A DNA stretch of 48,507 nt, from positions 1 through 48,507 of the forward strand of contig JAJEFJ010000092.1 of the NCBI GenBank assembly GCA_022820485.1, given 5' to 3'. Under the pieces are notes generated by a model that did not search any database, had not been told where the DNA came from, and saw only the letters and a list, made by a program, of their open reading frames with translations. This DNA comes from Candidatus Latescibacterota bacterium (lineage in GTDB: Bacteria > Latescibacterota > UBA2968 > UBA8231). The position numbers and the translations under genes are program-made. Below are positions 41,308 through 48,507 of this stretch, one piece after another. Each line of letters begins with the position of its first letter. Positions within the stretch are counted from its first letter, which is position 1.

Positions 41308-42561
41308 ATGACTGCCAAAATCACTCACGTCGAACGCTTTACCCTGCAAGTGCCGTTTGTCGAGCGCGTCCGCCGGGACATGGAACGCGCCGGCATCCAC
41401 ACTTGGTCCGAGCTTGAGATCACCCGCGTCGAAACCGACGCTGGCGTCGTCGGCTGGGGCGAGACCATTCAGAACTATACTTGGGGCCGCGTCCAAACCC
41501 ACGAGCGCGTCCTCGGCCAATCGCCCTTTGCCGTCATGTGGGACGACTCCTTGGGCGCTGGCCTGCAAATGGCCCTCTTCGACGCCGCGGGCAAACTGGC
41601 CGGCGTGCCGCTCTACAAGCTATTGGGCACCAAGTGCCGCGACTGGTGCGCCATTTCGTTTTGGGACCACGACATGTCGCCGGAGCGATACGCCATTGAG
41701 GCACAAACCGCGGTTGATCTTGGCTACACTTGCATAAAGATCAAGACCCGGCCGTGGTTCGACGTCCGCGAGACCATCCTCCAGATCAGCGCCGTCACAC
41801 CCGACCACTTCCGCATCGACGCCGACTGGAACGCCTTTTTGAACAACGCCTCCAACGCCATCCCCTTGCTGCGCGAACTGGAACAGACCTTCCCCAAAAT
41901 CAAAATTTTCGAAGACCCAATCCCGCGCCACGACGCCTCTGGCAACCGCTTCCTGCGCACCCAAATCAGCACCGCCATCGCCCATCACTACGGCGTAATC
42001 CACCCCCGCGAGGCCATGGAGCTAGGCGGCGTCTGCGACGGCTGGATCTTGGGTGGCGGCGTCAACGCGATCACCAGCCAAGGCCGCACATGCGAGGCGC
42101 TGCGCATGCCCTTCTTCCTGCAAATGGTCGGTGCCGGGCCAACCACCGCACTCTCACTGCACCTGAGCGCAGTGCTAGTCCAAGCCCAGTGGCCAACCAT
42201 CACCTGCCACGAGCTGTACGAGCACAGCCTGCTCAAACAGCGGATCGAGGTCCTCGGCGGCCACGCTCGGGTGCCCGAAGCGCCGGGCTTGGGCATTGAA
42301 ATCGACGAGGAGGCGCTGGCCAAGTACCGCGTTGATCAAGCCGACCACAGCCTGCCCAAACGGCTGGTCAAGGTAGCCCGCGCCGGCGGCATCAACATCT
42401 ACTTTGCCAACTCCGGGCAGAAGTGGACCTTCTTCCAAGGCGGCAATCACCCCGTTGACGAATGGGGATCAAACACCGAGCTACTCGACGACGACGGCAG
42501 CGCCGAATTCGCTGACCTTCACGCCCGCGCTGCCGAATCGCCAGTGCTGACGGCGGAATGA
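41308..42561 (+). CDS. Mandelate racemase/enolase-superfamily enzyme
   Basis: A 417-residue enolase-superfamily protein. The KxK motif is Lys144/Lys146 (CIKIKTRPW), with metal ligands Asp171 or Asp173 (RIDADWN) and Glu202 (FEDPIPRHD). The third ligand and the C-terminal base are not clear: the expected MR-type His motif is not obvious. Members dehydrate acid sugars or racemise acids. The nearby fucose-type dehydrogenase and lactonase make a sugar-acid dehydratase plausible, but the gene is on the other strand. GGAAGGAAGG precedes ATG 41308. Confidence 0.85.
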   Translation: MTAKITHVERFTLQVPFVERVRRDMERAGIHTWSELEITRVETDAGVVGWGETIQNYTWGRVQTHERVLGQSPFAVMWDDSLGAGLQMALFDAAGKLAGVPLYKLLGTKCRDWCAISFWDHDMSPERYAIEAQTAVDLGYTCIKIKTRPWFDVRETILQISAVTPDHFRIDADWNAFLNNASNAIPLLRELEQTFPKIKIFEDPIPRHDASGNRFLRTQISTAIAHHYGVIHPREAMELGGVCDGWILGGGVNAITSQGRTCEALRMPFFLQMVGAGPTTALSLHLSAVLVQAQWPTITCHELYEHSLLKQRIEVLGGHARVPEAPGLGIEIDEEALAKYRVDQADHSLPKRLVKVARAGGINIYFANSGQKWTFFQGGNHPVDEWGSNTELLDDDGSAEFADLHARAAESPVLTAE

Positions 42562-42774
42562 GGCGAATCTGAGCGGCTACACGAAGGCGTGTATTTGTCC
42601 AGTTGCAGGCAGGCCGTCCTCGGACGTAAGATGATTGCCGTCAAATAGGAGGGATTCATCTGTTTTTCCAAAAGCAAATAGTATATATTTCACCTAAGTG
42701 TGGAGTCGCCGGAACCCTTTCCCGCCTCTGGCCAGCACCCTCGCAACCCGCCCCTTTGATCGGAAAGTCGTCCC

Positions 42775-44211
42775 ATGCACTTCGACGCCTACGATCTCAA
42801 CGCCGCAATCTACGATGAGATGTTCCTGCCCGACGGCACGCCCCGCGCGCACTGCCGTGCGTTATACGACACTCTGTGTCAGCTTTCCGCCGAGGAACTC
42901 AACGCAATCCAAGAGCGCGTAACGCACTCCTTTTCCACCGAAGGCATCACCTTCACCGTCTATGGCGACGACGAGGCCGACGAGCGCATCATTCCCATTG
43001 ACTGCGTGCCTCGGCTCCTCTCGGCTGCCGAGTGGCGGCATCTCGAAAGCGGCCTAACCCAGCGCATCGCTGCCCTGAACCGTTTCCTAGAGGACGTGTA
43101 CGGCGAAGCCAGCATCATCGCCGATGGCGTCATCCCAGCCGACGTGGTGCGCGGCTGTCCCCAGTACCGCCTTGAGATGCGCGGCGTCTCCGTTCCCCAC
43201 GGCACGTGGGTCGCCGTCTGTGGCACCGACCTAGTGCGCACCCTCGACGATGGCTTCGTAGTGCTTGAAGACAACCTGCGCGTACCCTCGGGCGTGTCCT
43301 ATATGATCGCCAACCGCAAGGTGGTAAAGACCAGCTTGCGTCGCCTCTATCGAAGCTGCCGCGTGCGCGAGGTAGAGCACTACGGACAGGTCTTACTCCA
43401 GACCTTGCGCGACCTCGCCCCCGAGGGATGCACCGACCCCTGCATCGTCCTCCTGACGCCCGGAGTCTATAACTCGGCCTTTTACGAACACATGTTCCTC
43501 GCGTATGAGATTGGCGCATCACTCGTGGAAGGCCGCGACCTGCTAGTCAACGACGGCTTCGTGTACATGCGCACCACCACCGGGCTGCGGCGCGTCGATG
43601 TGATCTACCGCCGGGTCGATGACGACTTCCTCGACCCCCTCGTCTTCCGCCCCGACTCCCTGCTCGGCGTGCCTGGGCTGCTGCACGCCTTTAAGCGCGG
43701 CAACGTGGCTTTGGCCAACGCACCGGGAACGGGCGTAGCCGACGACAAAAGCGTCTATGCCTATGTCCCGGACATGATCCGCTACTACCTAGGCGAAGAG
43801 CCAATCCTCGCCAATGTGCCGACCCACCTGTGCCGACGGCCAGAGGACTTGGAATACACCCTCGACAATCTCGAAAACCTCGTGGTAAAGCAGGTCGGCG
43901 AATCCGGCGGCTACGGTATGCTCATCGGCCCACACGCCACGCCCGCCGAGCGCACAGCCTACGCCGAGGCAGTACGCGCCAATCCGGCCAATTTTATCTC
44001 CCAGCCGACGCTGTCCCTGTCGAGAGCGCCCTGCTTCATCGAGGGCCGCGCCGAGCCGCGCCACGTCGATCTGCGTCCTTTCGTCCTCCACGGCCAAAAG
44101 ACCCGCATCGTGCCCGGGGCCTTTTGCCGCGTGGCCCTGCGCCGCGGCAGTCTCGTAGTCAATTCCAGCCAAGGCGGCGGCGGCAAAGACCTCTGGGTAC
44201 TGGAGGACTGA
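42775..44211 (+). CDS. Circularly permuted ATP-grasp type 2 protein
   Basis: A 478-residue protein of the circularly permuted ATP-grasp (DUF404/DUF407) family. Landmarks are YDEMFLPDGTPRAHC (13-27), GVSYMIANRKVVKTSLRRL, VEGRDLLVNDGFVYMRTT, VYAYVPDMIRYYLGEEPIL and NLVVKQVGESGGYGMLIG. It is directly followed by the alpha-E gene with no gap and then a transglutaminase-like gene, the usual trio. This trio is thought to make or modify a peptide-like linkage; the product is unknown. The 213-base gap upstream shows nothing recognisable. Confidence 0.92.
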   Translation: MHFDAYDLNAAIYDEMFLPDGTPRAHCRALYDTLCQLSAEELNAIQERVTHSFSTEGITFTVYGDDEADERIIPIDCVPRLLSAAEWRHLESGLTQRIAALNRFLEDVYGEASIIADGVIPADVVRGCPQYRLEMRGVSVPHGTWVAVCGTDLVRTLDDGFVVLEDNLRVPSGVSYMIANRKVVKTSLRRLYRSCRVREVEHYGQVLLQTLRDLAPEGCTDPCIVLLTPGVYNSAFYEHMFLAYEIGASLVEGRDLLVNDGFVYMRTTTGLRRVDVIYRRVDDDFLDPLVFRPDSLLGVPGLLHAFKRGNVALANAPGTGVADDKSVYAYVPDMIRYYLGEEPILANVPTHLCRRPEDLEYTLDNLENLVVKQVGESGGYGMLIGPHATPAERTAYAEAVRANPANFISQPTLSLSRAPCFIEGRAEPRHVDLRPFVLHGQKTRIVPGAFCRVALRRGSLVVNSSQGGGGKDLWVLED

Positions 44212-45186
44212 ATGCTCTCGCGCAGTGCTCAAGGGCTATACTGGATGGGCCGCTATCTTGCGCGGGCAGAATACCTGTGCCGCCTGCTGCGCTTGCAGGT
44301 GGAAGCGCTGGTGGACCGGCCCATTGCTGAAATCCACTTTGGCTGGAATCGGATCTACACTACCCTAGGGCGGCAGCCGCCTTGGGGCGACATCGAGACC
44401 AATGAGAGCGACGACTACACCTTGGCCGATTCCTACACCCTAGCGGGCGATCTCACGTTTGAGCGCGACAACCCCAATTCAGTGTGGAACTGCCTCGCCC
44501 TTGGCCGCGAAAACGCCCGCCAGGTGCGCCACTGTATCAGCGCTGAGATGTGGACCTGCCTCAACTTGGCTTGGCTGCGGATCCGCGACCTCGACATCGA
44601 GGACATCTGGAAGGTCTCCCCAGAGAGCTTCTATGCGGAAACCACGCAGGAGATCAACACCTTCACCGGAGTGGCCGAATCGACCATGTACCGCGACGAG
44701 GGCTGGAACTTCATGCGGCTCGGCCAGTTCATCGAGCGCACCCAGCTCCTAGTCGCCTTGCTCCTCGCCCAGTGCGCTGCTAGCCGCGAACAGGGCGAGA
44801 CCGCGGACACCGACTGGACGAGCCTGTTGCGTTCATGCCAAGCATTCTATGCCTACAAGCGCAACTACAGCGTCGAGATCCAGCCCGACCGGGTGATAGA
44901 TCTGCTCGTTACCGATCCCCTGCTGTCCAGTTCATTGTGCCGCGCACTCGACGCCATAGCGGCAGAATTGACGGCCATTGGTGAAAGCCCTGACGCACAG
45001 GCAGGTGCCGCGGCCGAGCGGCTCGCTGCCCGGCTGTGTACTCTGGTCCGCTACGAGTGGCCAGATCGGGAAGACCGCGAAGCAGTCCTCGCGCAGGTCG
45101 GCGACGACTGCCGCAAGCTCCACTCACTCGTGATGACTGCGTATATCGACTACGCCATCGAGGACTCTCCCGTGCAAACGCCATGA
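44212..45186 (+). CDS. Alpha-E domain protein (DUF403)
   Basis: A 324-residue, mainly helical alpha-E (DUF403) protein starting SRSAQGLYWMGRYLARAEYL and containing RENARQVRHCISAEMW and GWNFMRLGQFIERTQLL. It almost always follows the circularly permuted ATP-grasp gene, as here with its ATG right after the stop. Its biochemical role is unknown. Its stop overlaps the ATG of the transglutaminase-like gene as ATGA, so the three genes are one operon. Confidence 0.92.
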   Translation: MLSRSAQGLYWMGRYLARAEYLCRLLRLQVEALVDRPIAEIHFGWNRIYTTLGRQPPWGDIETNESDDYTLADSYTLAGDLTFERDNPNSVWNCLALGRENARQVRHCISAEMWTCLNLAWLRIRDLDIEDIWKVSPESFYAETTQEINTFTGVAESTMYRDEGWNFMRLGQFIERTQLLVALLLAQCAASREQGETADTDWTSLLRSCQAFYAYKRNYSVEIQPDRVIDLLVTDPLLSSSLCRALDAIAAELTAIGESPDAQAGAAAERLAARLCTLVRYEWPDREDREAVLAQVGDDCRKLHSLVMTAYIDYAIEDSPVQTP

Positions 45187-46064
45187 CCGGAGCCGTCCGC
45201 TACGAAATCGAACACCGCTCGCGCTACTCCTACACGGCCCCAGTCCAACAATGCGTGATGCTCCTGTGTCTGGAGCCGCGCCAGGATCGAGGGCAGCGGC
45301 TCCTCGACTTTGAGATTGCGACCTCTCCTCCGGCCAACCTAAACCGCGAGACGGACTGCTTCGGCAACACGCGGCACCTGCTCGACCTCCACCAAACGCA
45401 CCAAACCTTGGAGATCACAACCCACTCCACGGTCGAGGTTGCATCCGCCCCACCGCTCCCAGCGCGCTTGCACACCGGTGCCTGGGAGGAGATCCGCTCC
45501 CGTAGAGGATCGTGCGCCGATTGGGACTTCACGCACCCGAGCGCACTGGTGCGCCCCTCGCCCGCACTCACCGAGTTCGTCGCCCAGCATCGCATCGAGC
45601 CTGAAGACGACCCGCTCGAAAGTCTTATGCAACTGTCGCACACACTCCACGACTGCCTGCAATACATCCCGGGAAGTACCACCGCGGAATCCCCCGTCGA
45701 GCACATCATCGAAACCGGTCGGGGCGTCTGCCAAGATTACGCCCACCTGATGATCGCCATTGCGCGTTCTTGGAGCATTCCCGCCCGCTATGTCTCGGGC
45801 TACCTAAACCCAACCGATCCATCCGGCGAGCAGGCACCAAGCAACGCCACGCACGCCTGGGTCGAATGCCGGCTGCCAGCGTTGGGCTGGGTCGGCTTCG
45901 ACCCGACCAATCAGAGCTTTGCCGGCGAAGGAGGAAAAGTACACATCGCCGTAGGGCGCGATTACCGCGACGTGTCGCCGACGCGCGGCGTCCTCCAAGG
46001 CGGCGGAGCAACCCGTCTCGAAGTCGATGTGCGGACGCGTTCTTTTCCTATTGAACCACCATAG
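45183..46064 (+). CDS. Transglutaminase-like cysteine protease family protein
   Basis: A 293-residue protein with the bacterial transglutaminase-like N-terminal domain (about 1-150) and a transglutaminase/cysteine-protease core. The catalytic triad is Cys in GRGVCQDYAHLM, His in ATHAWVECRL and Asp in GFDPTNQS. It is the third gene of the ATP-grasp/alpha-E operon, starting in the ATGA overlap at 45183. Members probably hydrolyse or form amide bonds. The longer frame upstream lies inside the alpha-E gene and is not used. Confidence 0.92.
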   Translation: MTGAVRYEIEHRSRYSYTAPVQQCVMLLCLEPRQDRGQRLLDFEIATSPPANLNRETDCFGNTRHLLDLHQTHQTLEITTHSTVEVASAPPLPARLHTGAWEEIRSRRGSCADWDFTHPSALVRPSPALTEFVAQHRIEPEDDPLESLMQLSHTLHDCLQYIPGSTTAESPVEHIIETGRGVCQDYAHLMIAIARSWSIPARYVSGYLNPTDPSGEQAPSNATHAWVECRLPALGWVGFDPTNQSFAGEGGKVHIAVGRDYRDVSPTRGVLQGGGATRLEVDVRTRSFPIEPP

Positions 46065-46116
46065 GTATAAGTCTTAACTTGAGGGGAAATTCAACCACAT
46101 CACATGGGAGGGAATT

Positions 46117-46557
46117 ATGGATACGCTCAAGCGAATCTGTGGCCTGTTTCTCGTCTTGCTGGCGGTTGCGGTCGCAGTCCACACCGTAGTCGAACCGCTC
46201 TATCACACCTCCAGCGCCGGGCAGCCGTACAGCTCGCTTTGGAACATCTTGAACCCATTGATGGCGCTGGCCATCGCGTTGGGCGTGATACTCGGCTACC
46301 TCCGCAAGAAAGCCGCTGACAGCGAGGGGGACAGCGGAGCGGTCACGCGCGAGTTTGTCGCCGCCAATGTCCAGTTTTACGGCTTCCTGTGCGTGGGCAT
46401 CATGTTCTTCTGGAACTGGTTTATCCTGCACAGTCCTGAATTCACGGCCATAGGAGCGGAAACAGCCTCCCTCGTGTGGATCCTCATCGACGCCACCCTG
46501 CCGCTGCTTACGGGCGCGATGGGCGTGTTCCTGCTGCGCGGCGGCAACGACGCCTAG
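46117..46557 (+). CDS. Small integral membrane protein
   Basis: A 146-residue protein with four hydrophobic segments: LFLVLLAVAVAVHTVV, PLMALAIALGVILGYL, FYGFLCVGIMFFWNWFIL and LIDATLPLLTGAMGVFLL. A GGGAGGGAATT ribosome site precedes ATG 46117. No family is recognised. It follows the transglutaminase-like gene by 52 bases in the same direction and may belong to the same transcript, but the gap weakens this. Confidence 0.72.
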   Translation: MDTLKRICGLFLVLLAVAVAVHTVVEPLYHTSSAGQPYSSLWNILNPLMALAIALGVILGYLRKKAADSEGDSGAVTREFVAANVQFYGFLCVGIMFFWNWFILHSPEFTAIGAETASLVWILIDATLPLLTGAMGVFLLRGGNDA

Positions 46558-46567
46558 GACATCCGGC

Positions 46568-46595
46568 GTAGAGGCGGTTCGCGAACCGCCCCTAC
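46568..46595. repeat. 28-base palindromic intergenic repeat, copy C
   Basis: GTAGAGGCGGTTCG at 46568-46581 faces CGAACCGCCCCTAC at 46582-46595, 14+14 bases with one mismatch. It fills most of the 40-base gap between two convergent genes, so it could be a transcription end hairpin, although no T-run follows. Confidence 0.7.
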
Positions 46596-46597
46596 AT

Positions 46598-47623
46598 TCA
46601 CACATAATCCGCAATTCGCTTGGGCTGTCCATCCTCCGTCGTCTCCATCGCCGCAATCACCAACGCAAAACTCTGCAAGTTATCTTCAATCCGCGTCGCC
46701 GACGCCTTGCCGCCCTCCAGCCAATCTACAAATTCCTTGAACAAATGATCGTGCCCTGCCCACTCAATCGCCGGTGCCGCATACACCTCCACCTCCTGCC
46801 CCACCCGATAAATTCGCATCTCGTCTCCCGCCCCTATCTCCACCGTCCCTTCCTCGAACTCTAGGCGATAGTACTCGCGTTGCCAACAACTCGTAATCCC
46901 GGCGGCCGAACTGTTTCCCTCGTATGCGGTGTGTACTCCATTGTCCATTCTCAGCAAATAAAACCCACTCGAATAGTGCTTAAAACTCGACCACGCCGGG
47001 TTCCAGCCAAATCCTTGCAACACCTCGCAATCCCCCCCGGCTAAAAAGCGCATCATATCGAAGTGATGCACCGAGCCTTCAAAGAGCAGGCTAAAATCCA
47101 TATCGTGTCGCCACTCCTTGCCCCACGACTTGTATTGGCGATAGTCGCAGGCGTAGCGGCCGAAGATGTGCTGCAGCCGCCCCAGCCGCCCCTCCTCCCG
47201 AATCCGCACCACCTCCTGCTTGTTGGGCGCATAGCGGTAATTCTGGATAATCGCGCACGGCAACCCCGTCTCCTCGGCCTTAGCGGCCATGGCCTTGGCC
47301 GCTGCTAAGGTATCGGCAATCGGCTTCTCGCAAATAACCGGCATCCCAGCTTCCAGCGCAGCAATCGCCTGCGGGCTGTGAAATTGCGGCGGGGTGGCAA
47401 TGCCGCAGAAATCGGCCTGCACTTTGGCGCAAGCCTCTTGGTAATCGGCAAAGAGCTGATCGCTTCTCAGGCCGAGCTTGGCTCCTTGCGCGGCGAGCAC
47501 TTCCTCGTTGACATCCACCAAGCCGACGATTTGGATTCTGTCGCCGAGACGCTCGGTCATCCGTCCGATCCAGCCCCCGGCCATGCCGCTGGCTCCGATC
47601 ATCAAACACGTCTTAACGGCCAT
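46598..47623 (-). CDS. Gfo/Idh/MocA family oxidoreductase (4)
   Basis: A 341-residue dehydrogenase-like protein. The Rossmann motif is LMIGASGMAGGWIGRM (7-22) and the EKP motif is in VICEKPIADTL. The C-terminal half includes FEGSVHHFDMMRFLAGGDCE, with a histidine pair typical of the active site. AAGGTG precedes ATG 47623. It is convergent with the small membrane gene and separated from it by the palindromic repeat. The substrate is unknown. Confidence 0.9.
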   Translation of the reverse strand: MAVKTCLMIGASGMAGGWIGRMTERLGDRIQIVGLVDVNEEVLAAQGAKLGLRSDQLFADYQEACAKVQADFCGIATPPQFHSPQAIAALEAGMPVICEKPIADTLAAAKAMAAKAEETGLPCAIIQNYRYAPNKQEVVRIREEGRLGRLQHIFGRYACDYRQYKSWGKEWRHDMDFSLLFEGSVHHFDMMRFLAGGDCEVLQGFGWNPAWSSFKHYSSGFYLLRMDNGVHTAYEGNSSAAGITSCWQREYYRLEFEEGTVEIGAGDEMRIYRVGQEVEVYAAPAIEWAGHDHLFKEFVDWLEGGKASATRIEDNLQSFALVIAAMETTEDGQPKRIADYV

Positions 47624-47715
47624 GCTATCACCTTTGCTTTCTCAGAAACGTTAAAAAGGAACCGACGTTACGCAGCCATTGTCGCAAGGCCTATTGGAGG
47701 CCGGGCGCAAACTGG

Positions 47716-47735
47716 ATTCCCGCTTTTGCGGGAAT
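47716..47735. repeat. ATTCCCGC/GCGGGAAT hairpin
   Basis: An 8-base perfect stem ATTCCCGC...GCGGGAAT with a TTTT loop. It lies in the 305-base non-coding gap 47624-47928 between the dehydrogenase start and the fibronectin gene end. Similar dRS3-like words occur in other bacterial genomes as intergenic repeats. Nothing else was recognised in this gap. Confidence 0.6.
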
Positions 47736-47928
47736 GACAATGGATAGACAGCAGTGCGGAGACTGACCACTAACCAGCGGCCATTAATTTCCCGTCCCGC
47801 GACAACGGAGAGTAACGTCAGTCAGTCGCTTGCACAACTTTTTGTTCCTCGCATCACGCGGCGGCTTATTTGCATCGTTGCGTCCGCGCGCTTTGCGCCC
47901 GCGCTGCCCCCGCGTCTTGCTAGGGCAC

Positions 47929-48507
47929 TCACAGGGGCGTGTTCTCTGCTGGCACTGGCTCGGCCGCTACCTGCGCGACCACTCCGGCCCCGGCGGGATT
48001 GGCCGCCCGCACTGCAAATACATACTCCAAGCCGTTTGCCAGTCCTTCGACCATCTGCCGCCGCGCCGCCACGCCGCCAGCCAACCGACTCCCACTCAGA
48101 CCACGCGCCCCACACCGGACGACCGCGCCATTCATAGCGCACAATCACCGGCCCCTCGCTTGCTGCCGCCGACCATTCCAATGCGACCCAGCCATCGCCC
48201 GCTACCGCCTGCAACCCTTCCGGCGCAAGAATGCGACCCGGCGTAGCCAAGCCCCACGCCGCACCGCTGGCTCCCCCCTCATTGACCGCCCGCACCGCCA
48301 CGACATACGGCTGCCCATGCTGCAACCCGCCTACGGAAAACGAAGCAGACGCTCCCGTAGCGAACCCTTGGGCTGACGGTTCGACCGGAGCCTCAGCCGA
48401 GCCGTCGAAGCCCGCCACCACCGGCATAGCTATCCCCGCAGAGGTCCAATCCAACAGCCGATCAGCCCCTTCGTAGAGCTGGTATTCATAGCCGACTACA
48501 GCGGACG
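47929..48507 (-). pseudogene. 3' part of fibronectin type III protein, frameshifted, runs off right edge
   Basis: The 5' end lies outside the window. One frame encodes a fibronectin type III-like domain (GLQHGQPYVVAVRAVNEGG) and the start of a second (WVALEWSAAASEGPVIVRYE, WGAWSEWESVG). The second domain continues only in another frame (VEGLANGLEYVFAVRAANPA, GAGVVAQ), ending at a stop at 47929. The switch lies near 48070-48095, in a GGC/GCGG-rich stretch prone to sequencing or replication slippage. It may be a true pseudogene or a single-base assembly error. The protein is probably secreted and adhesive, by family. Confidence 0.65.

Noticed and set aside
42562..42774. Riboswitch or leader RNA before the ATP-grasp gene
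   Set aside because: No recognisable conserved leader motif or clear hairpin with a T-run was found.

Overview
The window is about 48.5 kb of gene-dense, mostly G+C-rich bacterial chromosome with no rRNA, tRNA, CRISPR array, transposase or phage gene that I could recognise. Its gene content suggests an uncultured heterotroph of the FCB/Latescibacterota/Poribacteria kind. It has four Gfo/Idh/MocA oxidoreductases, two 2-oxoglutarate/Fe(II) (phytanoyl-CoA-type) oxygenases, secreted FG-GAP and discoidin-like proteins ending in FlgD/type-IX-like modules (one with YPNPFNP), a sulfatase-like enzyme and two pectin lyases. The taxonomic assignment is inference from family content only.

Left arm (1-14.5 kb): a four-gene minus-strand operon (Gfo/Idh/MocA dehydrogenase, xylose-isomerase-like TIM barrel, a metallo-beta-lactamase/cupin fusion, isochorismatase-like hydrolase). 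Next come a decayed Xre/RES toxin-antitoxin pair abutting an AAA-ATPase/PD-(D/E)XK gene, an AcuI-type reductase with a secreted DUF4380-like protein, a perfect 13-bp-stem terminator shared with a convergent FG-GAP protein, an alpha/beta hydrolase, two small genes, a sulfatase-like hydrolase with Thr at the nucleophile position, and a TIGR01777 epimerase.

Middle (14.6-30.5 kb): an Apea-like HEPN protein overlapping a rhamnogalacturonan lyase (PL11); a class III aminotransferase; an orphan antitoxin; an oxygenase/HisC-like aminotransferase pair; a YdjM-type membrane protein; a second Gfo/Idh/MocA enzyme; a membrane-anchored alpha/beta hydrolase; a large discoidin-like secreted protein; VapBC; then a class IV aminotransferase, a phytanoyl-CoA-type dioxygenase and a lone cytochrome oxidase subunit III-like protein in one minus-strand run.

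Right arm (30.6-48.5 kb): a truncated ECF sigma gene, a RelE/ParE-like toxin whose antitoxin appears fused to the tail of a uracil-DNA-glycosylase-like protein, and a catabolic series (DapA-like aldolase, Gfo/Idh/MocA, PL22-like oligogalacturonate lyase, fuconolactonase-like amidohydrolase, aldo/keto reductase) interrupted by a restriction-modification pair. A NYN protein, a composite intergenic repeat and an enolase-superfamily enzyme follow. Then come the circularly permuted ATP-grasp / alpha-E / transglutaminase trio, a small membrane protein, a fourth Gfo/Idh/MocA enzyme, and the frameshifted 3' end of a fibronectin-III protein running off the right edge.

Together the metabolic genes point to breakdown of pectin-like and deoxy-sugar-containing polysaccharide (PL11, PL22, fucose-type dehydrogenase and lactonase). 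Defence and toxin-antitoxin genes are inserted between catabolic operons. The most unusual items are the glycosylase-antitoxin fusion, the MBL-cupin fusion with a lost HxHxDH motif, the Thr-type sulfatase-like enzyme, the restriction genes overlapping the pectin operon, the decayed RES/Xre locus, and families of palindromic intergenic repeats.
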